Source: Acetatifactor sp. (lineage in GTDB: Bacteria; Bacillota; Clostridia; Lachnospirales; Lachnospiraceae). From it: 60,483 nt of DNA. The number at the start of each line of letters is the position of its first letter. Positions within the stretch are counted from its first letter, which is position 1. Made by a program: the position numbers and the translations under genes. The stretch is from NCBI GenBank assembly GCA_022511385.1, contig JAFLRN010000009.1, positions 1 to 60,483 on the forward strand, in the 5' to 3' direction. This document shows positions 7,694-17,362 of this stretch, one piece after another. The notes under the pieces were generated by a model. It worked only from the letters and a program-made list of their open reading frames with translations, ran no database searches and was not told the origin of the DNA.

Positions 7694-9586
7694 ATGGAGA
7701 CAGAATTGTTAAGAAAGCTGCCCCTTAAGCAGCACGTTAAAAATATTAAAAAAATTTTGAAGCTTGTCTATAAGTTAGACAGTAAATATTTCAAGGTGAC
7801 TGTGCTGGTACAGATGATGAGCGCTGTACAGCCCTATCTGGCCCTTATTCTGTCAGCATATGTTTTGGACGGTTTAAGTGAGGGAAAGGATTTTTCACAA
7901 TTGATGACAGTGGTATCCATATCTCTGATTACGATTTTACTGATACATTATTTACGGTATGCGATGAATGAGTGGATGAATGCGCGGTGGCAGAATACCC
8001 TGCGTATGTACGGCTGTATCACACAGATCAGAATATTGGATCTTGATTTCTCCAGAATTGACAGTCCCGAGATGAAGGAAATACAGGACAGGATTCGCAG
8101 CGACAACCAATGGGGGCCGGGGCTGAACGGTATATACTGGCATCTCAATAATCTTGTACTCCAATGCTTCCGGCTGGTAGGTGCAATCATTTTGGCTGCT
8201 CCTGTGGCAGGATATATGGTCGAGGGCGGTCATTATGAAATCTTAGCTGTATTTGGGGTATTGGTCATCATCATTGCAGTGGGGCAGCATATTGTAGCTT
8301 TATGCCGTAAAAAAGTTCATTATCATCAGTTCTCTACGATCAGGGAGGAGGAGAAGGAGGAGCGTTACTGCTTCAGCTGGGAATTTGCCAATAATGAAGC
8401 ATTTGCTTATCAGTACGGAAAAGACATCCGGATCTACCACAGTTATGATCTCCTTAAACGCTGGACCACAGAAGTGTTCGGACATTCTGCTTTTCGCAGG
8501 AGGATTCTGGACATGTCAAAGGGATGGGCCGGAGAATTTGGCTTTTCGGGAATGTTGAGCAGTGCAGCTTCCGGCGGAGCGTATCTGATGGTGGCGCTAG
8601 TGGCGCTGGGCGGTACAGTCACCGTGGGCAGTGTGCTGCAGCTGGCCGGTGCACTGAGCGGACTATTTTCCGCCCTCTATGAGATCGTGAACGCTGTCTC
8701 CGGTCTTGCCCAGACTGCCAGACAGCAAATGAGTACGCTGGAGTTTCTGGAGCTTGAGGATGAGATGTACAAGGGAAAGCTTCCCATGGAAAAACGGAGC
8801 GATGGCCAGTATCAGGTGGAGTTTCGGAATGTGTCCTTCAAGTATCCCGGCACTGAGAACTGGGCGCTGAAGGATTTCTCACTGAAGCTGACTGTGGGAG
8901 AGAAGCTGGCCATCGTGGGAATGAACGGCTCCGGAAAGACCACCATGATCAAGCTGCTGTGCAGGCTCTACGATCCCCAGGAGGGGGAGATTCTCCTGAA
9001 CGGCGTTGATATCAGGAAGTTCAAGCAGGATGAGTATTGCAGATTGTTCTCCGTGGTGTTCCAGGACTATACGCTCTTTCCATTTCCGCTGGGGGAAAAT
9101 GTGGCAGTGAGTGAGGAGTACGAGATGGGGAAGGTGGAGCAGTGTCTGGAGGATGCGGATTTTGGAGAGCGGCTGAGGAACTTGGAAAAGGGTGTGAATA
9201 CTTATCTGTACAAGGACTACGACGACAACGGTGTGGAAATCTCCGGAGGTGAGGCCCAGAAGATCGCCATTGCCCGGGCTGTGTATAAGGATGCACCCTT
9301 TATCCTGCTGGATGAACCCACAGCGGCGCTGGATCCGCTGGCGGAATATGAGATCTATACAAATTTTGACAGGATTGCCGGGGAGAAGACGGCAATCTAT
9401 ATCTCACACAGGCTTTCCTCCTGCCGGTTCTGTGAGAAGATTGCCGTATTCCACGAAGGCAGGCTTTTGCAGCTGGGGAGCCATGAGGAGCTGGTGGCTG
9501 ACAAGAGCGGAAAGTATTATGAGATGTGGGCGGCTCAGGCTCAGTATTACAGAGAGAAGGGAATAGAGGGGCTTGCACTGGATTGA
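7694..9586 (+). CDS. ABC exporter half-transporter (TMD-NBD), subunit 2
   Basis: About 630 residues, the same architecture as its upstream neighbour: a membrane domain to about residue 340, then an ATPase domain with Walker A GMNGSGKTT, Q-loop FQDYTLFPF, signature ISGGEAQK, Walker B FILLDEPTAALDP and H-loop ISHRLSS. Both subunits keep the catalytic Glu after Walker B, so neither site looks degenerate. The ATG at 7694 follows GAGGAGAG; an upstream TTG at 7646 is in frame but poorly preceded. The gene converges on the minus-strand permease with only 27 bp between stops. Confidence 0.88.
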   Translation: METELLRKLPLKQHVKNIKKILKLVYKLDSKYFKVTVLVQMMSAVQPYLALILSAYVLDGLSEGKDFSQLMTVVSISLITILLIHYLRYAMNEWMNARWQNTLRMYGCITQIRILDLDFSRIDSPEMKEIQDRIRSDNQWGPGLNGIYWHLNNLVLQCFRLVGAIILAAPVAGYMVEGGHYEILAVFGVLVIIIAVGQHIVALCRKKVHYHQFSTIREEEKEERYCFSWEFANNEAFAYQYGKDIRIYHSYDLLKRWTTEVFGHSAFRRRILDMSKGWAGEFGFSGMLSSAASGGAYLMVALVALGGTVTVGSVLQLAGALSGLFSALYEIVNAVSGLAQTARQQMSTLEFLELEDEMYKGKLPMEKRSDGQYQVEFRNVSFKYPGTENWALKDFSLKLTVGEKLAIVGMNGSGKTTMIKLLCRLYDPQEGEILLNGVDIRKFKQDEYCRLFSVVFQDYTLFPFPLGENVAVSEEYEMGKVEQCLEDADFGERLRNLEKGVNTYLYKDYDDNGVEISGGEAQKIAIARAVYKDAPFILLDEPTAALDPLAEYEIYTNFDRIAGEKTAIYISHRLSSCRFCEKIAVFHEGRLLQLGSHEELVADKSGKYYEMWAAQAQYYREKGIEGLALD

Positions 9587-9613
9587 GGGGGAATTGCCGG
9601 TCTGCCATTCTCT

Positions 9614-12169
9614 TTATCTTACCCGTTCGGTCAGCGATGTTTTGGTCAGCATCCGATAGGAAAGCTCTGCAGTCACGCCACCCGCAGCGAACAGAAAGAG
9701 CAAGATTCCTATCGCCGGAAGTGAAATCGGAGCAACATCCACTCCGAACGCCTGTGTCAGCATTGCACCCGACAAAACGGAACCGACAATGAAAGAGACA
9801 AGCCCGAACACACCGCCTACGCTGTTCTCATATAGCAGCATCCTGCGAAGCTGGGCGCGTGTCATACCGACTGTTTCCAGCATGGCAAATTCCCGCCGCC
9901 GAAGCACCATGGAAGTCAATGCGCTGTTTACCATGTTCAAAAGACCAATCAGAAATATGATTCCGCAGAGACTGTACCCGGTAAGGCGAATTGCTGCCAG
10001 CCGTACTCGCAGATCTGCAAGCTCGTTCAATTTTCCGGCTGTATGATAGGAATATGATACGCCGCTAAGATTCATGCCCCTTCCGTCGGTATATTCCTGT
10101 ACTTCTTCCTGAAGCATTTCTCCCATACTCTCTTTTGCATTAGCGAGAACGGTAAATACTGGTGCGTCATGAAACTCTTTTTCAAAGACGCTCATAGGAA
10201 GCAGAAACAGCGCTTCGTCCCAGGCGGGTATATACGTATATGAACATATTTCGCCAAGTGCTGTATACATACCGTATGGCAGTTCCGCGCCAACCACCTC
10301 ATAGTTCGTCCCCAAAGCGCCAGAAGACAGCATGTCTCCGGAAAAAAGCTGCATTGCACCGAAGGATAATCCGTCATCAGCTGTGGAAATGCACAGGACA
10401 TGACCGCCATGTAGTTCCTCTTCATTGCAATAAACAGGCTTCCCCATTTTTTTCGATATACCAATGTACTGACAAAGTTCGTCGGGGACTCCAAGCACAA
10501 TAGCGTTTATCAGACCGCTGTCAAGGATATCCTGATACTCCTGCCGCACAAATACATCTTTCTGCTGTTCCAGAAACGTCCGGATTTTTTCTTTGAGCAA
10601 TGGCGAGATTTCTGCACTGATACGCTCAAAACGCAGAAGATACATTTCTTTCACGGCGTCAGATGATGCAAGTCTTTCAATGACATCAGGCTCTAGCGCG
10701 GCACGAAAAGAGGTGCTTTCAAATGACGGCGGAACTGAGCTTATGCCGTCATAATACTCTATCTGACATGCTAAAGAAAGATCAATATCAAACCTTCCGA
10801 GCCTGTTATATGTGCTACCGACATAGCCGTCCACAAGACCTCCGACAATCACAAAGAGCAGAACGGATACCATCGCGGAGAGAGCTGTGATCAGCATACG
10901 TCCGCGGCTTCTGCGGATACCTGCCAGTGCCAGACTACGCGGAGAGGCTGGAATTTCCCGGCGTCTATCTTTTCTATTACAATCTTCCTCCGGCTCTGCA
11001 GACACTGACTGCACCGGTGTCATCTTTTTGATTCGCTTCAGCGGACGTAGTGCTGAGAAGAACAGAGTGAATGATGTCAACCCAGCGCTTATCAACACAA
11101 TCCACGGGCTGAACCGATAGGGCAGAGTTTTTCCGCTCAGGCTTATAAAAACAGGAGAGAGCAGCCTGAACCCGATAAAATATCCGAGCAAAAGGCCTAT
11201 CGGAAGTGCCACACACCCGATGAGAATTATCTGCGCATAGGTTAGCTTCTTCATCTGCCGGTGGGTCGTGCCGATTACCCGCAACAGCCCGAATGCGCGC
11301 ATATCCTGCGCCAGTGAAATAGAGAATATATTATAAATCAGTAAAAATGCAGCAAAGAAAACTACCGCAACAACACATAGAATCAACAGAACGTTGCCCG
11401 GCCGGAAGAACTCGCCGAAATCGGCGGCAGCATACGCGTAGTTGATCTGTGAGTCCACGTCCGCGCCCGGAAGCTCCCACTCTCCGAGACGTTCCGTCAC
11501 AGCTTCAAGCCGTCTGTCAATTCCCAAACTGCTGTGAAATCTGATCATCACTTCAACGGCGATGTCAAACTCCTGAACGCTATTTTCATCGTACAGTGTG
11601 ACCGCCGTGATCGGTCTATCCGCGTCACAGTCATAAAAACCGGATACAGTATAGTCTTTTTCCTTTGTTTCGCCATTTGAGCAGTCATATGTGAGCTGAA
11701 CGTGATCTCCGACAGAGATAGCAGAAAACGCTCCCTCATACAACATGATTTCATCCTGAGATTTGGGGAATTGACCCTCTGTGGGTGTCATAAACAAGTG
11801 CGAAAGACTTTTTTCACTGTCTGTAAAAACAATATCCATTCCCTGATTCTCACTACCCGTATACGCCGAATCTGTGGAAACCGCGCTATTCATCCCTAAG
11901 AGGAACGCTTCAGAAACCTCGGGCGCATTTTGAATTTCAAGGCGCAGCGCCTCCCCTGAGATCGAATAGCCCGTGTCCGAAACAGACGCGTGAAAATCTG
12001 AGCCACCTGCCAACATCCTTGAAAGCTGCGTAGAATCCAAAATGCAGTAGGAAATGCTGATCACAGTCATATACAGGATCGAAGTGAGCACCGCTGCCAC
12101 AGCAACAAATATCGTGCGAAGCCGGTGGGACTGTATCTGTAAGCGTGCAAGCCTGAAAATCATAGTCAA
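9614..12169 (-). CDS. FtsX/MacB-family ABC permease (Bce-like), 851 aa
   Basis: The sequence opens with an N-terminal membrane anchor (RTIFVAVAAVLTS), then a large extracytoplasmic domain. A first FtsX core of three helices lies near residues 255-375 and a central helix at about 425. A second extracytoplasmic domain of about 230 residues precedes the final FtsX core (residues 730-850). This duplicated layout matches permeases that extrude or sense antimicrobial peptides and lipids with a separate ATPase. The start overlaps the ATPase stop by 4 bases. Its kinase/regulator pair lies just upstream on the same strand, as in Bce-type resistance modules. Substrate unknown. Confidence 0.85.
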   Translation of the reverse strand: MTMIFRLARLQIQSHRLRTIFVAVAAVLTSILYMTVISISYCILDSTQLSRMLAGGSDFHASVSDTGYSISGEALRLEIQNAPEVSEAFLLGMNSAVSTDSAYTGSENQGMDIVFTDSEKSLSHLFMTPTEGQFPKSQDEIMLYEGAFSAISVGDHVQLTYDCSNGETKEKDYTVSGFYDCDADRPITAVTLYDENSVQEFDIAVEVMIRFHSSLGIDRRLEAVTERLGEWELPGADVDSQINYAYAAADFGEFFRPGNVLLILCVVAVVFFAAFLLIYNIFSISLAQDMRAFGLLRVIGTTHRQMKKLTYAQIILIGCVALPIGLLLGYFIGFRLLSPVFISLSGKTLPYRFSPWIVLISAGLTSFTLFFSALRPLKRIKKMTPVQSVSAEPEEDCNRKDRRREIPASPRSLALAGIRRSRGRMLITALSAMVSVLLFVIVGGLVDGYVGSTYNRLGRFDIDLSLACQIEYYDGISSVPPSFESTSFRAALEPDVIERLASSDAVKEMYLLRFERISAEISPLLKEKIRTFLEQQKDVFVRQEYQDILDSGLINAIVLGVPDELCQYIGISKKMGKPVYCNEEELHGGHVLCISTADDGLSFGAMQLFSGDMLSSGALGTNYEVVGAELPYGMYTALGEICSYTYIPAWDEALFLLPMSVFEKEFHDAPVFTVLANAKESMGEMLQEEVQEYTDGRGMNLSGVSYSYHTAGKLNELADLRVRLAAIRLTGYSLCGIIFLIGLLNMVNSALTSMVLRRREFAMLETVGMTRAQLRRMLLYENSVGGVFGLVSFIVGSVLSGAMLTQAFGVDVAPISLPAIGILLFLFAAGGVTAELSYRMLTKTSLTERVR

Positions 12170-12843
12170 CCCTCCTCGCTGTCGGACACAATGCGTCCAT
12201 CCTCGATACGGATTCGCCGCGAAGTCATTTGAGCCAGTTCCTCATTGTGGGTGATCATGATGATGGTTTGAGAAAACTCGCGGTTCAGCTTTTCCAAAAG
12301 GAGCATAACTTCCAAACTCGTCCTGCTGTCAAGATTTCCGGTTGGTTCGTCCGCAAGAACGATATGCGGCTTTGTGGCCAGCGCCCGCGCGATAGCAACA
12401 CGCTGCTGCTGACCGCCGGAGAGCTGCGAGGGCATGGAATATCGCTTTTCGTAAATGCCCAGCGTCGAAAGAAGATGCTCAATTTCCCCGCGGTCGGCTT
12501 TCAGCTTGTCAAGTCCCAAAGGCAGCGTGATGTTTTCCCAGATGTTCAGACCGGGAATAAGGTTGTAGCTTTGGAATACAAAACCAATATAGCGGCGCCG
12601 AAAAACCGTGAGCGGGTCGGGGGCAAGTGAATAGAGATCCGTTCCATCGATCGTCACGGTTCCCTCAGTCGGCCTGTCAATGCCGCCCAACAGATGCAGC
12701 AGCGTACTCTTGCCGCTGCCGCTGGAACCGACCACAGAAACAAATGCGCCGCGTTCCACGGACAGAGTTACCCCATCCAGTGCGCACAGCGCATTTTCTC
12801 CTTTTCCATACACCCTTGTCAGTTGATTCGCTTGTATGAGCAT
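12166..12843 (-). CDS. ABC transporter ATP-binding protein (MacB/LolD/BceA type)
   Basis: 225 residues with Walker A GSSGSGKST, Q-loop FQSYNLIPGLN, signature LSGGQQQR, Walker B IVLADEPTGNLDS and H-loop ITHNEE. The ADEPTGNLD variant is characteristic of the ATPases that partner FtsX-type permeases. The start at 12843 has AAGGAGT 7 bases upstream on the minus strand. It is the first gene of a two-gene operon with the permease and probably has its own promoter in the 184-bp gap to the kinase. Confidence 0.93.
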   Translation of the reverse strand: MLIQANQLTRVYGKGENALCALDGVTLSVERGAFVSVVGSSGSGKSTLLHLLGGIDRPTEGTVTIDGTDLYSLAPDPLTVFRRRYIGFVFQSYNLIPGLNIWENITLPLGLDKLKADRGEIEHLLSTLGIYEKRYSMPSQLSGGQQQRVAIARALATKPHIVLADEPTGNLDSRTSLEVMLLLEKLNREFSQTIIMITHNEELAQMTSRRIRIEDGRIVSDSEEG

Positions 12844-13027
12844 GATTTGTACTCCTTCTGCCCGCTGAAAGACTAGTTTCTAATTCATTTGCCATTTTCT
12901 GTACCACATTGCAGAATGCTCACTCATTATACAATAATAATTGGCAAATGCTTCTGTTTCTGAGTATATATTGTATCAAACGAATCTTTCTGAACCGTAA
13001 CGAAATCTTTCAGTTTTGAAATATTCT
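12844..13027 (-). promoter_or_regulatory. Probable promoter region of the ABC ATPase/permease operon
   Basis: The minus-strand reading has a TATAAT hexamer (12926-12931) about 80 bases before the ATPase start, with only a poor -35 candidate. A weak -35 fits activation by the adjacent OmpR-type regulator, as in Bce systems. The operator itself cannot be defined from one sequence. Confidence 0.4.
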
Positions 13028-13981
13028 TTACTCCGTCGGCAGGAAAATGCTGAATCTGCACCCCGTGTCCTCGCGGTTCTGGCAGAGTACCCGTCCTCCT
13101 TGTGCCTGCATGATCATGCGGCAGAGTGTGAGACCGATTCCGACGCCAGAGGCATTCCGATTTGTCTTTCCACGGTAAAAGCGTTTCCAGATTTCCGATA
13201 GTTCTTCCTCCGGTATACCGGGTCCTTCGTCAAGAATATCCAGCCGGACATATGTCCCATACCGTTTTGCCATAACTGTGATTTTCGAGTTTTCCGGCGC
13301 GTATTTAACGCCGTTATCAAGAATTGTTCCCACCGCCTCAGCAGTCCAGCGCAGATCAAATAAAGCAGTCAGCCCCTCAGGGATTTCCACGGAAAACACA
13401 ATGCTTTTCCTCTCCGCTGCGGGTACGGCGGTTGACAGCGCTTGTGCAGTTAACGTCTCTACCGCTTCAATAACAGGATGCACATTCTCCTCGATCAGTC
13501 CTCCCTCACACCGGGAGAGCTTCACTAACGCGTCGAGAAGAAACTGCAGTTTCCCAGTCTGTTTACATATAGCCTCAGCTTCCGCAGATGGCGGCAGCAT
13601 TTCGGCGTACATCGCAGCAGCAGTCAACGGTGTCTTACATTGGTGTGCGATATCTGAAATCAGTGCGGCAAGATTGCGATAGCTCTCTGTGACGCGTCTG
13701 TCCCGCGTTTCCTCCTCACTCCGCTTCAGTCTGAGCTGCCGGACGATCGGTGCGATTTCGCTCTCCTCAACTGCAAAATCTTCTCTGTCCTCAAGTGCCC
13801 TCTGCACATCGCTTAACAGTCTCCGTCTCCGCATTCTTTCATACAGCACAAAGCATACGGCGAGAATGCCTGTAAACGCCGCATAACAAACAGTTGTCCA
13901 GATGCTGCCTACATAAAGACTATTCACAAGGCAGAATGCCGCTGTTAGAAGGAGCCAAATCACAGCAAAAACCAAAGTCAT
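13028..13981 (-). CDS. Sensor histidine kinase with two short N-terminal TM helices (intramembrane-sensing type)
   Basis: 317 residues. Two closely spaced membrane helices (about 4-20 and 27-47) with almost no extracytoplasmic loop are followed by a HAMP-like linker. The HisKA box is ISDIAHQCKTPL, with His as the predicted phosphosite. The HATPase domain shows the N-box ILDNGVKYAPEN, DEGPGIPEE and GVGIGLTL. This architecture is typical of kinases that listen to a Bce-type transporter rather than to a ligand directly. The start codon overlaps the regulator stop (ATGA), and the transporter is downstream on the same strand. Confidence 0.88.
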   Translation of the reverse strand: MTLVFAVIWLLLTAAFCLVNSLYVGSIWTTVCYAAFTGILAVCFVLYERMRRRRLLSDVQRALEDREDFAVEESEIAPIVRQLRLKRSEEETRDRRVTESYRNLAALISDIAHQCKTPLTAAAMYAEMLPPSAEAEAICKQTGKLQFLLDALVKLSRCEGGLIEENVHPVIEAVETLTAQALSTAVPAAERKSIVFSVEIPEGLTALFDLRWTAEAVGTILDNGVKYAPENSKITVMAKRYGTYVRLDILDEGPGIPEEELSEIWKRFYRGKTNRNASGVGIGLTLCRMIMQAQGGRVLCQNREDTGCRFSIFLPTE

Positions 13982-14640
13982 TCCCTGTCACCTACCCACA
14001 TATATCCGAGTCCGTAAATTGTACTTATGCTTTTCTCACCCAACCGCCCGCGCAGACGACTGACTGCAACGGACAATGCGTTTTCATTCATTTCCTCTCC
14101 GCCCTCCCATAGAGCGTCTGTCAGTGCCGCGCGAGAGAGCACTTTGCCGGAGTTTTTCACCAGTACCGCCAGCAGCTTACATTCCGTAGAGCCGGGATAC
14201 ACCCTCGTACCGTCTACAAAGAAATCCAGCGACGCGAAATCGAACCGATACCGTCGGTCAACATACAGGTCTCTTCGCTGTTCTGCGCGTTCCAGCAATG
14301 CGGCGATACGCTCCCTAAGTACCATCAGAGAAAAGGGCTTTTTCACATAGTCACAGGCTCCGGCACGAAACGCCGCCACCTCGTCAATCTCTGAATCACG
14401 CACTGTAAGAAAGATTACGGGCATTGGTATTCTTTTCATGAGCTCCCTGCAAAAATCGATTCCATTCCCGTCCGGCAGATTGCAGTCGAGCAGTAGCAGA
14501 TCATACCGTTCTGCCTCCAGACGCTGCCAGGCAGACATGAGATTTTCCACACCAACCGTATCCAGCGCATCCGAAGAAAGCGAACGGCACAGACCTGTGC
14601 GGATAGCATCATCGTCCTCGACAATCAAAATTCTTCTCAT
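13978..14640 (-). CDS. OmpR/PhoB-family response regulator
   Basis: 220 residues. The receiver domain has the acidic pair EDDD near the N-terminus, phospho-acceptor Asp in LLLLDCNLPDG, Thr in FLTVRD and Lys in YVKKPF. A winged-helix Trans_reg_C domain follows, with SRLRGRLGEKSISTIYGLGY near the end. The ATG at 14640 is chosen because AGGAGAAG precedes it; a codon nine residues upstream is also open. It probably activates the ABC ATPase/permease operon transcribed beyond the kinase gene. Confidence 0.92.
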   Translation of the reverse strand: MRRILIVEDDDAIRTGLCRSLSSDALDTVGVENLMSAWQRLEAERYDLLLLDCNLPDGNGIDFCRELMKRIPMPVIFLTVRDSEIDEVAAFRAGACDYVKKPFSLMVLRERIAALLERAEQRRDLYVDRRYRFDFASLDFFVDGTRVYPGSTECKLLAVLVKNSGKVLSRAALTDALWEGGEEMNENALSVAVSRLRGRLGEKSISTIYGLGYMWVGDRE

Positions 14641-14721
14641 AAACAACTTCTCCTCGTTCGGTGACATCTTTTTGTTTCAGCGTCATATAGTCCATATTGC
14701 ATCTCCAACATAGCCATATTA

Positions 14722-14829
14722 TATTTCGCTTTCTCGAAATATACAAGGTCGCAAAGGTGAACATTTTCCGAAATGTATGTGCATATCGAGAAAAATGCCA
14801 TGGAAATTGTGTGTTCCCGTGGCGTTTTT
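14722..14829. promoter_or_regulatory. Hairpin array in the divergent region, including a terminator-like stem
   Basis: Three inverted repeats lie between the divergent regulators: TATTTCG-CTTTCT-CGAAATA (14722-14741), ACATTT-TCCG-AAATGT (14761-14776) and a long GC-containing stem (14791-14829) with AAAAATGCCATGG paired to CCGTGGCGTTTTT. The last ends in a T-run on the plus strand like a Rho-independent terminator. No plus-strand gene ends before it, so it may attenuate the LytTR transcript or block read-through. Confidence 0.5.
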
Positions 14830-14920
14830 CTTTGCCCGAAAGGTAGCAAGATCATTGAGAAGCACTGAAATCTGTGGTACAATCATTATATCTGATCAGA
14901 TCGAAGGCAGGTGACACAGG

Positions 14921-15646
14921 ATGAAGCTGGCGATCATAGAGGACGAGCAGGTGCATAGAGAGCTGCTTGCGGTATACCTTGAGGAATGGGGCGCAGAGCA
15001 GTCTGTCTCTCTTTGTATCAAAGCATTTTCCAGCGCGGAAAGCTTTCTCTTTGACTGGGAGGAGGAGCGTGATTTTGATGTGCTGTTTGTGGACATCCAG
15101 ATGAAAGAAATGAACGGCATGGAAATGGCAAAGCGGATCAGAGAGCAGGATCCGAATATTGTCATCATATTCACAACGGGGCTGCCGGAATACATGGGGG
15201 AGGGCTATGAGGTGGAGGCGCTGCATTATCTCCTGAAGCCCATCAGCCGTGAGAAGTTGGGACAGTGTATGGACAGAGCGCTCAGGCGTAGCAGCCGGGA
15301 GCGGTTCCTTCTGGTCCAGACCAGAGAAGAAATAAGGAAGCTTTTCACAGAGCAGATTCTGTACGTGGAAGCCAGGGGTCATGGCTGTGTCATCGAATAC
15401 TGTGCGCCCACGGGTGAGACCTGCCGGACGGAGATCACGGAGAGCATTTCAGAGCTGGAACAAAAACTGGACGGAGAGGATTTTGTAAAATGTCATCGAT
15501 CCTACTTATGCCGGATCAGCAGTATCCAGCGCATCGACAAAACGGATATCATTCTGGACAACGGCAGCAGGGTTCCGGTGAGCCGTCGGCTGTATGCTCA
15601 GGTAAATAAGGCTTTTATACGGTATTTTCGGGGGAGAGAAGGGTAA
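14921..15646 (+). CDS. LytTR-family response regulator (AgrA/VirR-like)
   Basis: 241 residues. The receiver domain has an N-terminal acidic pair (IEDE), phospho-Asp in VLFVDIQMKEMNG, Thr in IFTTG and Lys in LLKPIS. A LytTR DNA-binding domain follows (about residues 135-237) with VEARGHGCVIEY, FVKCHRSYLCR and the conserved IDNGSRVPVSRRL-like end. A histidine kinase of the GHKL class follows on the same strand, so the two form a system. No AgrB/AgrD-type peptide genes are alongside, so the stimulus is unknown. Confidence 0.92.
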   Translation: MKLAIIEDEQVHRELLAVYLEEWGAEQSVSLCIKAFSSAESFLFDWEEERDFDVLFVDIQMKEMNGMEMAKRIREQDPNIVIIFTTGLPEYMGEGYEVEALHYLLKPISREKLGQCMDRALRRSSRERFLLVQTREEIRKLFTEQILYVEARGHGCVIEYCAPTGETCRTEITESISELEQKLDGEDFVKCHRSYLCRISSIQRIDKTDIILDNGSRVPVSRRLYAQVNKAFIRYFRGREG

Positions 15647-15762
15647 GCTGGGAATAGCAAACCCCAAAGAGAAAAACCTATAGAAGTGAAAAATAAATGA
15701 ATATAAGGCATGAAAGTGAATGCAGACACAGGAGAATGCAAAGGAGCGAGGATAAAAAAGAC

Positions 15763-16506
15763 ATGGAGAGCAAAATATTGCTGGTGGCTGGGATTGTTGC
15801 AGCCGTCCTGTTATTGGCAGCGGCAGGCCTGTTTTTGCGACGGCTGTTTCTGACATTGCTGGACAGGCGTACTTTGGAATACCAGAGCGATCTGTTGGAG
15901 AAGCATTGTGAAGAGGTGCAGAACATGTACCGCCAGACCAGGGGCTGGCGTCACGACTACCACAATCACATACAGACCATGAAGGCTCACCTTGCCATGG
16001 GCAGACTGGAAGAGCTGGACGCTTATTTAAATGAGCTGGATCAGGACCTGACCTCAGTGGACACCGTGATCAAGACAGGGAATGTGATGATCGATGCTAT
16101 TTTAAACAGTAAGATATCCCTGGCGAAGCAGAGAGGAATTACGGTGGATGCCAAGGCCATTGTACCAAAGGAGCTGAATACTGCTATCTCAGAGGTGGAT
16201 CTGAGTCTTATCATCGGTAATCTCATGGATAATGCCATGGAGGCTTGTATGCGGGTGGAGGACGCAGCCCAGCGCTTCATCCGGGTGTATATTGATATCC
16301 TGAAAGGACAGCTCTATATTTATGTGATGAATGCCACGTCGGGAACACTAAAGCGTGTGGGAAGAACCTATGAGACCGTGAAAAACAGCCGGCACCATGG
16401 TTTTGGACTCATGCGCATTGACAAGGTAGTTGACCGTTACCGCGGTTATCTGGAGAGACAGGACGAGGAGGGCGTTTTCGCCACCGAGGTGCTTCTGCCG
16501 CTATAA
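15763..16506 (+). CDS. GHKL-type sensor histidine kinase with a single TM helix
   Basis: About 247 residues from ATG 15763, which has GAGGAT 10 bases upstream; the frame is open back to an ATG at 15697. One membrane helix (residues 5-30) is followed by a short coil and the LytS/AgrC-type phosphorylation motif WRHDYHNH. The ATPase domain has LIIGNLMDNAMEAC as N-box and HHGFGLMRI as G-box. The lack of the usual multi-helix sensor domain is notable: the protein may take its signal from another membrane component. Pairs with the LytTR regulator upstream. Confidence 0.85.
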   Translation: MESKILLVAGIVAAVLLLAAAGLFLRRLFLTLLDRRTLEYQSDLLEKHCEEVQNMYRQTRGWRHDYHNHIQTMKAHLAMGRLEELDAYLNELDQDLTSVDTVIKTGNVMIDAILNSKISLAKQRGITVDAKAIVPKELNTAISEVDLSLIIGNLMDNAMEACMRVEDAAQRFIRVYIDILKGQLYIYVMNATSGTLKRVGRTYETVKNSRHHGFGLMRIDKVVDRYRGYLERQDEEGVFATEVLLPL

Positions 16507-16574
16507 AAAAGAGCAGAACCTGAGTGGACTACCGGTATAAATATTCTCTGCAGATAGAAGGGAGGATAGTTCCT

Positions 16575-17219
16575 GTGAAAAGAAATAGGATTACATCATG
16601 GCTGATCGTGCTCGTCTTTCTGATGCTGATTGTGTGCAGTCTCATATTGTCTGCTTATGACAGGGGACATCTGCCTGATGCCATAGCCGCCGTAGTATCC
16701 AATTGGCTTGGAGATGACGCAAAGGATAACAGTCCCAGCGAAGCGTTTCAGAGTGCAAAGCTTGTGCGGGTGGTGGATGGAGATACGATTGTTGTTGAGG
16801 TTTCCGGCAGGGAAGAAAAGGTGCGTCTGATCGGTATAGATACGCCCGAATCTGTGGCATCCTCAAAATACCTGGATGAGACAGGAAAGGAGAATACCGA
16901 GGAGGGCGAAAGAGCCGCTGAATTTGTAAAAACCCTTCTGGCACACACAGAGACAGTTTATCTTCAGAAGGATGTGTCTGATACGGACTGTTATGGAAGG
17001 CTGCTTCGGTATGTGTGGCTTGAGATTCCCAATAATGAGAGAGAGATTGAAGAGATATCAACAAAGATGCTGAACGGAATTCTCGTATGGGAGGGGATAG
17101 CGGAGCCGGCTGCATATGCACCGGATACGGCCCATCAGGAGGATTTTGAATATCTGGCGGATTATAGGGATATGGAAATTGGACAGCAAATGGAACAGCC
17201 GCATGGTGAGAAAGAATGA
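16575..17219 (+). CDS. Membrane-anchored thermonuclease-like protein (SNase domain)
   Basis: About 214 residues. The GTG at 16575 has a strong AAGGGAGG 9 bases upstream; the frame is open further up. A signal-anchor helix (residues 6-28) puts the nuclease domain outside the cell. The domain keeps the staphylococcal-nuclease catalytic residues: Arg and Glu in VRLIGIDTPES, and the second Arg in CYGRLLRYVW, plus DGDTI for the calcium site. The acidic tail is Glu/Gln-rich. It probably degrades extracellular DNA or RNA. No immediate operon partner is evident, although it follows the kinase by 68 bp. Confidence 0.9.
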   Translation: MKRNRITSWLIVLVFLMLIVCSLILSAYDRGHLPDAIAAVVSNWLGDDAKDNSPSEAFQSAKLVRVVDGDTIVVEVSGREEKVRLIGIDTPESVASSKYLDETGKENTEEGERAAEFVKTLLAHTETVYLQKDVSDTDCYGRLLRYVWLEIPNNEREIEEISTKMLNGILVWEGIAEPAAYAPDTAHQEDFEYLADYRDMEIGQQMEQPHGEKE

Positions 17220-17256
17220 TAGAAAAAAGGAAAATAAAACGAAAAACAAAATTCTT

Positions 17257-17286
17257 TTGTACAAACCCTTCATTCTATGTTATGAT
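17257..17286 (+). promoter_or_regulatory. Promoter of the Na/Pi cotransporter gene
   Basis: TTGTAC (17257-17262) and TATGAT (17281-17286) are separated by 18 bp, a good sigma-A match, about 75 bases before the start codon. Confidence 0.6.
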
Positions 17287-17362
17287 ATCATACATAGTTG
17301 CTTTACAGTGGAAAATGTAAGTGTTGAATGAGAGAAAAGACGGCTGAGAGAGAGGATTCTGT

